A DNA stretch of 64,000 nucleotides from Bacteroidia bacterium (GTDB taxonomy: Bacteria; Bacteroidota; Bacteroidia; B-17B0; Aurantibacillaceae): the NCBI GenBank assembly GCA_014378485.1, contig JACMNO010000069.1:62001-126000 (forward strand). Direction: 5' to 3'. Below are positions 55,032-63,761 of this stretch, one piece after another. A model generated the notes under the pieces. That model was not told the DNA's origin and did not search any database. It saw nothing but the letters and a program-made list of their open reading frames with translations. The stretch's first letter is position 1. The number at the start of each line of letters is the position of its first letter. Both the position numbers and the translations under genes were made by a program.

Positions 55032-56426
55032 GTGGACAAGCATTTAACTCACCCTATATTTAAAACACTGTCAGAATGTGCCAATCAGTTGGGCGTTGAT
55101 GCTTATGTGATTGGTGGCTTTGTGCGCGATATTTATTTAGGAAGAAGCAGTAAGGATATTGATGTTGTAACTATTGGGAAGGGTATTGAATTAGCAGAAC
55201 TTGTTCATCAACAGTTAGGGCATGAGGCTCATTTATCTGTTTTTAAAACTTTTGGTACAGCTCAGGTAAAGATCAATGATTTAGAAATTGAATTTGTAGG
55301 AGCGAGGCGTGAATCTTATAATCATGATTCGCGTAAACCTATAGTAGAAAATGGATCTTTAACAGACGATCAAAACCGACGTGATTTTACAATTAATGCC
55401 TTGGCCATAGGTTTAAGCAAATCCAATTTTGGAAAATTACTGGATCCGTTTGATGGCGTAAATGACATTGAATGCAAAATTATTCGTACGCCATTAGAAC
55501 CTGACATTACTTACAGCGATGATCCATTGCGGATGATGCGTGCTATCCGTTTTTCATCACAACTTGGATTTACCATCGAGGAAAAATCATTAGAAGCGAT
55601 CTCTAAAAATAAAAACAGGATTAGTATTGTTTCCAAAGAGCGCATCACAGATGAACTAAATAAGATCATCCTCTCCCCTATTCCATCGGTTGGTTTTAAA
55701 TTATTATCGGATACAGGTTTATTACAATTGATATTTCCGGAGATGATGAAATTGCATGGTGTAGAAACTATCAATGGCAAATCTCATAAAGATAATTTTT
55801 ACCATACATTGGAAGTGCTTGATAACGTAGCCAAAAAAAGTGATAACCTTTGGTTGCGCTGGTCGGCTATATTGCATGATATTGCCAAGCCTGCCACCAA
55901 GCGTTTTGAAACGGATCATGGCTGGACATTTCATGGGCATGAAGATAAGGGAGCGCGCATGGTTCCTAAAATATTTGAAAGTCTTCGTTTACCCTTAAAC
56001 GAAAAAATGAAGTACGTTCAAAAATTAGTGCTGCTACATTTACGCCCTATTGTATTGGCAAAAACTGAAATATCTGACAGTGCCATTCGCAGAGTATTAT
56101 TTGAAGCGGGTGATGATGTGGAAGACTTGATGGCATTATGCGAAGCAGATATTACAACCAAAAATCCAAATAAAGTAAAACGCTACTTACAAAATTTTGA
56201 ATTGGTCAGAGACCGGCTCAAGGAGCTGGAAGAGAAAGACAAGATCCGAAACTGGCAGCCACCGGTAAGCGGCGAAGAGATCATGGAAATCTTTCAATTA
56301 CAACCTTGCAAAAAAGTAGGTGATCTGAAGAATGCTTTAAAAGATGCGATACTTGATGGTGTTATTCCAAATGAACGGGAAGCGGCTCTTGCTTTTTTAA
56401 GTGATAAAGCCAAAGAGATTGTTTAG
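55032..56426 (+). CDS. cca: CCA tRNA nucleotidyltransferase with HD domain
   Basis: Polymerase beta-superfamily tRNA nucleotidyltransferase, 464 residues, that adds or repairs the 3' CCA of tRNAs. Motif A: YVIGGFVRDIYLGRSSKDIDVV with catalytic D42 and D44; RRDFTINALAI and DDPLRMMRAIRFSSQLGF follow; a C-terminal HD phosphohydrolase domain shows RWSAILHDIAKPATKR. The start codon is GTG. The tRNA-Arg at 32138 needs such an enzyme because its CCA is not encoded. The gene is convergent with the CDF transporter, with a repeat element in between. Confidence 0.93.
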   Translation: MDKHLTHPIFKTLSECANQLGVDAYVIGGFVRDIYLGRSSKDIDVVTIGKGIELAELVHQQLGHEAHLSVFKTFGTAQVKINDLEIEFVGARRESYNHDSRKPIVENGSLTDDQNRRDFTINALAIGLSKSNFGKLLDPFDGVNDIECKIIRTPLEPDITYSDDPLRMMRAIRFSSQLGFTIEEKSLEAISKNKNRISIVSKERITDELNKIILSPIPSVGFKLLSDTGLLQLIFPEMMKLHGVETINGKSHKDNFYHTLEVLDNVAKKSDNLWLRWSAILHDIAKPATKRFETDHGWTFHGHEDKGARMVPKIFESLRLPLNEKMKYVQKLVLLHLRPIVLAKTEISDSAIRRVLFEAGDDVEDLMALCEADITTKNPNKVKRYLQNFELVRDRLKELEEKDKIRNWQPPVSGEEIMEIFQLQPCKKVGDLKNALKDAILDGVIPNEREAALAFLSDKAKEIV

Positions 56427-56431
56427 TTTTA

Positions 56432-56520
56432 TTATTTGGGCGTGTCCCTGCGGGTCGGGCTTTTCGCTTCAATCTTTTTTTCGTGCCTCAAAAAAGGATT
56501 TCCTCTGCAATCCCTCACGC
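56432..56520 (-). repeat. interspersed repeat, copy B (inverted relative to copy A)
   Basis: On the plus strand it opens TTATTTGGGCGTGTCCC, then CGGGTCGGGCTTTTCGCTTC and ends CAATCCCTCACGC; the reverse complement aligns with 34551-34658. It lies in the gap between convergent genes. A related end, GGGGCATGCCAAAATAAT, occurs in inverted orientation at about 56609-56627, so the element may extend to there (about 195 bp with imperfect inverted ends). Confidence 0.85.
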
Positions 56521-56635
56521 TATTCTTTTTCCCGGGTGATGATTTAATTCAGTTAGAAAAAATCATGTATGAAAGATAAATGTCAAAATCCTTCAATCTG
56601 ACTGTTTGCGGGGCATGCCAAAATAATATAACCAC

Positions 56636-57634
56636 TTATTGCGATAAAGTATGTTTGGCATCGGGTAAAACATTTGCCATTGTCCATTCGAGTTTTTGAA
56701 CGAGCTCATGTTTTCTCACCTTGCATTCCGGCATGATACAAACTGAACACGATTTAGGTAAGCAAGGGTCGGCATGAATAAAAAATTCAATCTCATGGCT
56801 AAATTCTGTGGTAACCAGTTTATCGAGGTCATCAACTTCTTTATGTGATTCTTCCAAGGTAAAGTACCATGGTAAAGTCATATGACAATCTACATGAACA
56901 ACTGAACCATATTTTACAACTCTTAAATTATGGATATCGATCCAGCTTTCTTTTCGTTTGGCATTTAAAACCTTTATCAGGTGTTCAATTTTTCCATAAT
57001 CAGCTTTATCCAATAAATTAACGACTGATTCTTTTATAAGCCGAATACCTGTTACGGTAATAAAAACACCAAGGCCAATAGTGATCACATAATCTATCCA
57101 AGCGAAATTTGTAAAATAAATGACTAATAATCCGATTACCAGTCCGATACTACTCCAGGTATCAGTCAGCAAATGCTTACCATCTGCCATCATCGTTGGT
57201 GAATGTAAATTCTTTCCTTTTTTAATAAGGCTTATTGCTAATAAATAGTTTACTATTCCAGAAAATAATGAAATTCCCAAACCTATATCAATGTGATTTA
57301 AAGTATGAGGATAAAAAAAAGCAGAAATCCCTTTAATGGTCATTGCAATACCGGCAAGCGTTACCATACCTCCTTCAACACCGGTTGATAGAAATTCTAT
57401 TTTACCATGGCCGTAAGGATGATCTTCATCTTTGGGTTTTGCGGCATAATATAAACTATATAAGGCAAAAGAACCGGCTAATACATTGACAATGGACTCC
57501 ATTGCGTCTGTTAAAATCGCGCTGGAACCGGTTAAATAATAAGCTAAAAATTTTAATCCCATGAGAAGGAAGCCTACTATTAAAGCAAACTTCATGGTAT
57601 TTATTTTTATTTGATCATTATTATTTAATAACAT
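56636..57634 (-). CDS. cation diffusion facilitator (CDF) transporter with Cys-rich tail
   Basis: Metal efflux transporter, 332 residues, of the CDF family (Zn, Co, Fe, Cd or Mn). Transmembrane signature LTDAMESIVNVLAGSFALYSLYYAAKPKDEDHPYGHGKIEFLST (metal site and HPYGH), then DGKHLLTDTWSSIGLV in the later helix, and a cytoplasmic C-terminal domain (KRKESWIDIHNLRVVKYGSVVHVDCHMTLPW). Unusually the C-terminus carries four cysteines, C291-x4-C296-x2-C299-x4-C304 (DPCLPKSCSVCIMPEC), which may bind metal or regulate. A shorter start at 57595 is possible, but the longer form matches other family members. Confidence 0.9.
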   Translation of the reverse strand: MLLNNNDQIKINTMKFALIVGFLLMGLKFLAYYLTGSSAILTDAMESIVNVLAGSFALYSLYYAAKPKDEDHPYGHGKIEFLSTGVEGGMVTLAGIAMTIKGISAFFYPHTLNHIDIGLGISLFSGIVNYLLAISLIKKGKNLHSPTMMADGKHLLTDTWSSIGLVIGLLVIYFTNFAWIDYVITIGLGVFITVTGIRLIKESVVNLLDKADYGKIEHLIKVLNAKRKESWIDIHNLRVVKYGSVVHVDCHMTLPWYFTLEESHKEVDDLDKLVTTEFSHEIEFFIHADPCLPKSCSVCIMPECKVRKHELVQKLEWTMANVLPDAKHTLSQ

Positions 57635-57646
57635 TATTTTAGTGGC

Positions 57647-57676
57647 AAAAAAATAGCCTGATGATTCAGGCTATTT
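57647..57676 (-). terminator. intrinsic terminator after the response regulator gene
   Basis: AAATAGCCTGA / TCAGGCTATTT perfect 11-bp stem with a 4-base loop; on the minus strand followed by seven T. It ends the nitrilase-USP-receiver operon. Confidence 0.82.
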
Positions 57677-57791
57677 AAAAAATTAAATAATCAATCTTTA
57701 AGAGCAACTACAAAAGTAATTATTTTGATGTAAAAAAAAGATTTATTTTACTATCCATTAAAAGGAGAACAATTTACCAACTTTTATATTG

Positions 57792-58217
57792 TTAAACCAG
57801 AGGATTCAATCTGTCCTTTATAACTTCTTCTACCAGGACACAGCTTTCAATCAATGCACCTTGATCCTTATAAATGAAAGTATAAGCTCCTTCATTAAGT
57901 GTTTCAAATGACGTTTTTATATTATTTTCTCTTGATATAACCACTACTTTACATTTGGGACATTTTTGTTTAATAATTTTTAAAACTTCAAGGCCGTTTT
58001 TGCTTTCCCCCAAATAATAGTCAACAAAAGCAATATCAGTATCCGGTTTAAAGTTTTTTAAGAAATCGGTAGCATTGGTATAAGAACTTATATCAAAACT
58101 ATATCCTTTATCCTGCGCAATTTCACTAGTATAGTTCTCTAATTGCCGGGTCAATAATTGGTTATAAAAATCGTTATCCTCTAATACAACAATTTTAAAT
58201 TGGTTGTTTGTTTCCAT
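57792..58217 (-). CDS. stand-alone receiver-domain response regulator
   Basis: Single-domain response regulator, 141 residues, with the CheY-like receiver only (FKIVVLEDNDFYNQLLTRQLENYT, phosphoacceptor in DIAFVDYYLGESKNGLEVL, and YTFIYKDQG lysine). The open frame begins at 58271 inside the USP gene, but the ATG at 58217 (METNNQFKIVV) avoids the overlap. No output domain, so it acts by protein-protein contact or phosphotransfer. It lies in an operon with a USP gene, near two histidine kinases on the same strand; the HPt-bearing hybrid kinase is a possible partner (inference). Confidence 0.88.
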   Translation of the reverse strand: METNNQFKIVVLEDNDFYNQLLTRQLENYTSEIAQDKGYSFDISSYTNATDFLKNFKPDTDIAFVDYYLGESKNGLEVLKIIKQKCPKCKVVVISRENNIKTSFETLNEGAYTFIYKDQGALIESCVLVEEVIKDRLNPLV

Positions 58218-58257
58218 GGCTTCTATTTTTTGATTTTTTTTCCGGTGTTTTTTTTGA

Positions 58258-59079
58258 TTAATGAATTGCAAGAATTGGTTTATGTGAATTGTAAACTAAT
58301 TCTTTTGTAATACTATGATTGAATAAACGATAAAATATGTTGTGCTTTTTAGGATTGATTAATACAACATCTGTATGGTGCGATTCAAAATAGGATTCTA
58401 ATTCCTTATCAATGCTTTTTCCGGTAATATAAAAGGTTTCATGCTTTACACTTTCGAGTTTACGTTCTATAAACAAGCTGGTTGTGGCTTTATTAATAGT
58501 AATTTCTTCTTCCGGATCATCAATATGAACAATATCTAGTTCAGCTTCGAACATTTTAGCAAAATACTTGGCTACATAAACTAAGTCGGTTTTTTCAGTG
58601 TCTTGCATATCACATGCAAATGAGATTTTATTTGCATTATGATAGGTCACATTTTCAGGAATAATAAAAGTTGGTACTTCCTGGTTTCTAGCAATCTCTA
58701 TAGCAGTGCTCCCAAATAAATTTTCCTTCATAAACCCCGGCTCATCTGCAGTTCCCATAACAATTAAATCAGCATTTTCATTTATTGCCGCATCCACAAT
58801 AACATTATACTCATGGCCCATTTCTGAGATACAGTCAATTTCAATTTCAGGATTACTCATAAGGATCTGTGCTTTTAACTGCTCCAGGTTATCAATTGAA
58901 GAATTTTTTATGGAAGACATTAGTTCAAATGAGCCACCTAATTCATAATGGGTTTCAGGGATAGGATATGCATTTACTAACACAATCCTTGTTTTAAATA
59001 ATTTCGCCAGTTCTACAGCATAATCAACTGCGTTGTTTGCTGATGGAGAAAAATCGGTTGGTGCTATAATAGTTTTCAT
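58258..59079 (-). CDS. tandem-domain universal stress protein
   Basis: UspA-family protein of 273 residues with two USP domains (1-145 and about 150-273). The first begins MKTIIAPTDFSPSANNAVDYAVELAKLFKTRIVLVNAYPIP and ends ADLIVMGTADEPGFMKENLFGSTAIEIARNQEVPTFIIP; this lacks the strict GxxGx9GS ATP loop, so nucleotide binding is uncertain. The second starts ISFACDMQDTEKTDLVYVAKYFAKMF. It follows the nitrilase-GNAT gene by seven bases and precedes the receiver gene, indicating one operon for stress or redox adaptation. Confidence 0.9.
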   Translation of the reverse strand: MKTIIAPTDFSPSANNAVDYAVELAKLFKTRIVLVNAYPIPETHYELGGSFELMSSIKNSSIDNLEQLKAQILMSNPEIEIDCISEMGHEYNVIVDAAINENADLIVMGTADEPGFMKENLFGSTAIEIARNQEVPTFIIPENVTYHNANKISFACDMQDTEKTDLVYVAKYFAKMFEAELDIVHIDDPEEEITINKATTSLFIERKLESVKHETFYITGKSIDKELESYFESHHTDVVLINPKKHNIFYRLFNHSITKELVYNSHKPILAIH

Positions 59080-59086
59080 AATAATT

Positions 59087-60745
59087 TTATTTAATAGTTT
59101 TATTTTTTTTAATTTCCGGATCTAAAATATCCGCATCATGATCCTTTGAGTGTTCCTTAAGGGATTCCAACCTGCCATTTGGCTTCAGTTGTTTCAAATC
59201 ATAAAGGTCAATTCTTCTATCCCTGAGATTATGAACGCTGCCTTGCAATCGCAATTTTTTCAAAAGATCCAATTCCACGTCTACAATTAATACTGCTTCT
59301 GAATTCGGAGTAGCCTCCGCTTTTATCCCGTTTGTTGGAAAAGCAAAATCCGCCGGGGTAAAAACACCTGACTGCGCATATTGAATGTCCATGTTATGTA
59401 CTTTTGGAAGATTACCAACACCACCCGCAATAGCTACGAAACATTCATTTTCAATAGCTCTAGCTTGTGCGCATGTTTTAACCCGAGTAAACGCATTTTG
59501 TGTATCTGTTAAAAAAGGAACAAAAAGTATTTCCATACCATCCAAAGCTAAAAGCCTTGCCAGCTCAGGGAATTCGACATCATAACAAACTAATACACCA
59601 ATTTTTCCTGCATCTGTATCAAACACTTTTAATTTATGGCCTCCAACAATACCCCAACAACTCACTTCTGTTGGTGTTACATGTATTTTTGTATACCTCT
59701 CTATTGATCCATCTCTTCTGCATAAATAACCAACATTATATAGTTCTCCATTTCTAATGAATGGCATGCTACCGGTTATAATATTAACATTATACGCTAT
59801 AGCATAATCAATGAATTTATTTCGTAATGGTTCAGTAAATGCGGCCAAACTCCTGATGGCCTGGGCTTCGGTTTGATGATTAAAATCGGCCATTAATGGC
59901 GCCATAAATAATTCAGGGAATAAAACAAAATCTGAATGATAACCGGATACAGTATCCACGAAAAACTCGATCTGCTCACATAAGGCGTCAAAATTACTAA
60001 ATGAACGCATCTCCCATTGTATCAAACCAATTCTTGCAGTGCTTTTTCGCTGTATAACCTGTTTATTTGGTTCTGAATAAAGTACATTATTCCATTCCAT
60101 TAATGTGGCACATGATTTCGATTCTTCATCAACCGGCATATAATTATCTAATAATTTTTTTACGTGAAATTCATTAGCCAACTGAAACGAAAGTACCATA
60201 TCATGTATCTCTTTCGTTTTTACTTTATTAATATAATCCTTTGGACTCAAATTTAAAGAGTGTGAAGCGTAATTAGGAATCCTTCCACCAAAAACAATTG
60301 ACTTAAGATTCGACCGTTCACATAATTCTTTCCTTGCATCATATAATCTTCTCGCCAAACGTAATCCCCTATAATCGGGATGAACAAACACTTCAATACC
60401 ATACAATACATCCCCTGTGCTTGTATGTGTATTAAATGTATAGTCACCGGTAATCTGCTGATAGGTGTGATCATCACCAAAATTATTATAATTTACAATA
60501 ATGGATAAGGCAACTCCAACCACCCTGTCATTAAATAGCACTACGATTTGACCTTCAGGAAAAATTTCCAGCAATGATTTGATCTGTTCTTTCGTCCAAA
60601 CCAAACCGTGCCAATTTTTATAAGCCTCAGTCATTGAATCACATAAACCCATGTAATCCTCTAAAACCAAATTCCTGACCTCAATTTTTTTTGATTCAGC
60701 TATTGGCTTATTTTTTTTTGTATTTTTTTTAACGGCACGATGCAT
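59087..60745 (-). CDS. GNAT acetyltransferase fused to carbon-nitrogen hydrolase (nitrilase superfamily)
   Basis: Bifunctional protein of 552 residues. The N-terminal GNAT domain (about 20-205) shows LYGIEVFVHPDYRGLRLARRLYDARKELC, the acetyl-CoA loop. The C-terminal nitrilase-family domain (about 235-520) carries the full catalytic triad: E278 (FPELFMAPL), K353 (RYTKIHVTP) and C387 (GVLVCYDVEFPELARLLA). Domain fusions of this kind are known in several phyla; the amide or nitrile substrate is unknown. It leads the operon with a USP and a receiver protein. Confidence 0.9.
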   Translation of the reverse strand: MHRAVKKNTKKNKPIAESKKIEVRNLVLEDYMGLCDSMTEAYKNWHGLVWTKEQIKSLLEIFPEGQIVVLFNDRVVGVALSIIVNYNNFGDDHTYQQITGDYTFNTHTSTGDVLYGIEVFVHPDYRGLRLARRLYDARKELCERSNLKSIVFGGRIPNYASHSLNLSPKDYINKVKTKEIHDMVLSFQLANEFHVKKLLDNYMPVDEESKSCATLMEWNNVLYSEPNKQVIQRKSTARIGLIQWEMRSFSNFDALCEQIEFFVDTVSGYHSDFVLFPELFMAPLMADFNHQTEAQAIRSLAAFTEPLRNKFIDYAIAYNVNIITGSMPFIRNGELYNVGYLCRRDGSIERYTKIHVTPTEVSCWGIVGGHKLKVFDTDAGKIGVLVCYDVEFPELARLLALDGMEILFVPFLTDTQNAFTRVKTCAQARAIENECFVAIAGGVGNLPKVHNMDIQYAQSGVFTPADFAFPTNGIKAEATPNSEAVLIVDVELDLLKKLRLQGSVHNLRDRRIDLYDLKQLKPNGRLESLKEHSKDHDADILDPEIKKNKTIK

Positions 60746-60898
60746 AATCTGGACGTTTACGTAATGAAAATGATATACTTTTCATTGTATGCTATCATTG
60801 TGCCATTTAATAGACAACTATTAATCAAGAAGTTAAATATTTGGCAATAGTCGTGTAAATCTCATTGAGAGAATATTTTCCTGATTTGGGAAAATATA

Positions 60899-63706
60899 TC
60901 AGGTTGCTCTTTTTCTTTTTTCTGCTTCCAGTTCAATTATAAGATCATTACAAATCTGTTCGACTTCTGATGATATGTTTTTTACATCATCCATGGTCAG
61001 TTCTCTTACTAAATAATCATCCATTTGTAAAAAAACTTTCTCAAGATCCTGAACTCCCATAAAAGTAACAGATGGCATTGTTTTATGAATGAATGTTCTT
61101 AGTGATTTGTATTCTTTAGCACTTATTAAAGAATTCATGGTATAAGTTAAAACAGAAATCTGATCAAAAAAAACTTTAAGCATTTTTAAAATGAGTTTTT
61201 CATTATCCTTAAAATTTTCTTCAAGATAAGACAAATCCAGCCTATTTTTTTTCTTCAATTCAATAAACTTATCTGGTTTTATTTCTTCCTTACGAACAAC
61301 TTTTAAGATTTTTTCAAATAATCGGTTTTCATCGAAAGGCTTTGAAATATAATCATTCATTCCAAACTGTATGCATTTTTCAACTTCATTTGCAAAAGCA
61401 TGTGCGGTCATTGCTATAATCGGAATACCGTTTTTTGGTTCAGGAAAATTATTTCGTATGTATGCAGTCGCTTCATAGCCATCAAGTTCAGGAAGCTGAA
61501 TATCCATAAGTATCAGGTCAAATTCATGGTTCTTCACTTTTTCAATGGCTATATTTCCGTCACCTGCAATTTCAACAATACATTTCCAGTTCTCCAAAAT
61601 TTTGGAAGCCAGCATTTGATTAAAGAAATTATCTTCTACCAATAAGACTTTCACTCCAAGTAAAGGGAAATCTTCAGGATGAGTTTTGTTGGTCACAAAT
61701 AAATTCTGATCCTTAACCGAAATATTTTTTCTGAACTTTAGATTAAATGAAAATGTTGATCCTACATTTTGTTTACTATTAACCTCAATATGGCCTTTTT
61801 GGAGTTCTACTAATTGCTTGGTGATAGTTAAACCAAGGCCTGTTCCTCCATATTTTCTGGTTGTATCATTACTTGCCTGTGTAAACTCGTCAAATATTCG
61901 TGAAAGGCTATCCTCTGGAATTCCTATACCGGTATCAGAAATAGAAAATTTTAATTCAATAAAATCATTAGTTTCATGTAATATAGAAACCTGTAACTTA
62001 ACAGCTCCTTCTTTTGTAAACTTAATGGCGTTTCCAACGAGATTGATCAGTATCTGGTTCAGTCGTGTAGGATCACCTACCAGTTGTTCAGGAATATGAT
62101 TATCGATCTCTGTTGTTAGCCGAATGTTTTTTTCAACTGCTTTAGGAAACATCAATTCAATTAGCATGGAAAGGGTTTGTGATAATTTAAAACTAATACT
62201 TTCAAAAGTTACCTTTCCGGATTCAAGTTTTGAAAAATCAAGGATATCATTAATAATTACAAGAAGGTTTTCGCCTGATGTTTTTATCGCATCTAAGTAT
62301 TGATTATTAACAGCAATTTTTTCCTGTTTTAAAAGAAGGTTAGTAAAACCTATAATAGCATTCATAGGAGTTCTTATTTCATGACTCATATTTGCTAAGA
62401 ATTGTTCTTTTACTTTCAATGACTCCTCAAGTTGCTTTTTTGCTTTGTACAATTCCTCCAACGCTTTATTGCCACTATCCAGTGAATATTCAGCTATTTT
62501 ATTAGCAATGATAAGCTCTTGTTCCGCGTTTTTTTGTTTCGTAATATCTGAGTCGATAGAGATGATTTTTTCCACATCACCATTTGCATCGAGTATTGGA
62601 GTTAAAGAAGTCAGTACCCAATATTCTTTGCCGAACTTTGAATAATTTTTATTCTCATAGGCTACCGGTTTTTTTTCTTTAAGGATTGTTTTATAAAAGT
62701 TTGTTTCAGGTGACAAACCTGTTTTTTCACCATATCGTAGTATTTCGCCATATGTTCCTTTAACATCATCGAGATTATAACCCGAAAGTTTTGTAAAACC
62801 AGCATTAACCCATTCTATTTTCCCTTCTTTATCGGCAATCGTAACAGCATTAAAAGATTTAATAGCCACAATGGCCAATTGCTCAAGTTGTTCCTTTTTC
62901 TTCCATTGAGTAATATCCTGCTCTGTGCCAATAATCTTTAAAATATTTTTTTCTTTATCAATTAATAATTCACCTTTAGACTGTAGAGTACTGATTGCGC
63001 CATCTTTTCGGATGATCCTGTGAGAAAAATCAAAAGACTGGAGTGTATTAATGGATTCTTCAATCATGCCCGTCACATATTCCATTTCCTCAGGATGAAC
63101 GAAGCCTATAAATTCCTCATAGGTAATATTTAATTTAACTGTTTCATAACCAAGAATGCGTTGTAATTCATCAGAACAAGTAAATATTTTCTCTTTTACA
63201 TTCCATTCCCAACTCCCTATGTGAGCAAGCTTTTGCGCCAATGAAAGTTTATATTTTTCCTCAAACAGATCGACCGTTTTCTCTTCCAGTATTTTTGTAT
63301 TTTCAGATAATATTTTTAAAAGTTTATTACGTTCAATACTGTAATCAATTGATCGTTTTAAGTCTTTCCTATTTAATTTACCTTTAATTAAAAAATCCTG
63401 GGCCCCAAGTTTAACAGTATCAATACCAATCGATTCGTCTTCATGACCGGTCAAAACAATTAAAGGAAGTTCGGATGAACTTGCCTTAACTTTTTTAAAT
63501 GTATCAATGCCATTACTATCGGGCAGTGAAAGATCAATGATGATGATATCAAATTTATTCAAAGTTAGCAAATCAAGACTAGCCGATAAACTATCCGCAA
63601 CTGAGAGTATATAATAATCTCCATACGATTCTTCCAGGTAACTCTTAATTAACTTAGAGTCTGCCGTAATGTCTTCAATTAATAATATGTTGATTTTCTC
63701 ATCCAC
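60899..63706 (-). CDS. hybrid sensor kinase REC-PAS-PAS-HisKA-HATPase-REC-HPt
   Basis: Cytoplasmic phosphorelay protein of 935 residues. In order: receiver 1 (residues 1-125, D58 in DIIIIDLSLPDSNG), PAS 1 (about 155-270), PAS 2 (about 275-395), HisKA with H442 (FLANMSHEIRTPMNAIIGF), HATPase_c (LINLVGNAIKFT, DTGIGIPEDSLSRIFDEF, GGTGLGLTITKQL, 545-660), receiver 2 (D735 in DLILMDIQLPELDGYEA), and a C-terminal HPt with H874 (RTFIHKTMPSV). The N-terminal receiver means an upstream kinase can modulate it. The partial kinase at 63762 onward precedes it by 55 bases and may be that partner. Confidence 0.93.
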   Translation of the reverse strand: MDEKINILLIEDITADSKLIKSYLEESYGDYYILSVADSLSASLDLLTLNKFDIIIIDLSLPDSNGIDTFKKVKASSSELPLIVLTGHEDESIGIDTVKLGAQDFLIKGKLNRKDLKRSIDYSIERNKLLKILSENTKILEEKTVDLFEEKYKLSLAQKLAHIGSWEWNVKEKIFTCSDELQRILGYETVKLNITYEEFIGFVHPEEMEYVTGMIEESINTLQSFDFSHRIIRKDGAISTLQSKGELLIDKEKNILKIIGTEQDITQWKKKEQLEQLAIVAIKSFNAVTIADKEGKIEWVNAGFTKLSGYNLDDVKGTYGEILRYGEKTGLSPETNFYKTILKEKKPVAYENKNYSKFGKEYWVLTSLTPILDANGDVEKIISIDSDITKQKNAEQELIIANKIAEYSLDSGNKALEELYKAKKQLEESLKVKEQFLANMSHEIRTPMNAIIGFTNLLLKQEKIAVNNQYLDAIKTSGENLLVIINDILDFSKLESGKVTFESISFKLSQTLSMLIELMFPKAVEKNIRLTTEIDNHIPEQLVGDPTRLNQILINLVGNAIKFTKEGAVKLQVSILHETNDFIELKFSISDTGIGIPEDSLSRIFDEFTQASNDTTRKYGGTGLGLTITKQLVELQKGHIEVNSKQNVGSTFSFNLKFRKNISVKDQNLFVTNKTHPEDFPLLGVKVLLVEDNFFNQMLASKILENWKCIVEIAGDGNIAIEKVKNHEFDLILMDIQLPELDGYEATAYIRNNFPEPKNGIPIIAMTAHAFANEVEKCIQFGMNDYISKPFDENRLFEKILKVVRKEEIKPDKFIELKKKNRLDLSYLEENFKDNEKLILKMLKVFFDQISVLTYTMNSLISAKEYKSLRTFIHKTMPSVTFMGVQDLEKVFLQMDDYLVRELTMDDVKNISSEVEQICNDLIIELEAEKRKRAT

Positions 63707-63761
63707 AAATCACTGCTTTAAAATGGTAACATAAGCTAAATATTCATAGTTTGCCTCTAAT

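Noticed and set aside
58218-58271. Longer N-terminus of the response regulator overlapping the USP gene
   Set aside because: The added residues (QKKHRKKNQK) are low-complexity and precede the receiver fold; ATG 58217 removes the overlap.
60873-60897. Inverted repeat ATATTTTCC/GGAAAATAT just after the hybrid kinase gene as a terminator
   Set aside because: The stem is AT-rich and no T run follows on the minus strand; it may be chance or a weak regulatory site.
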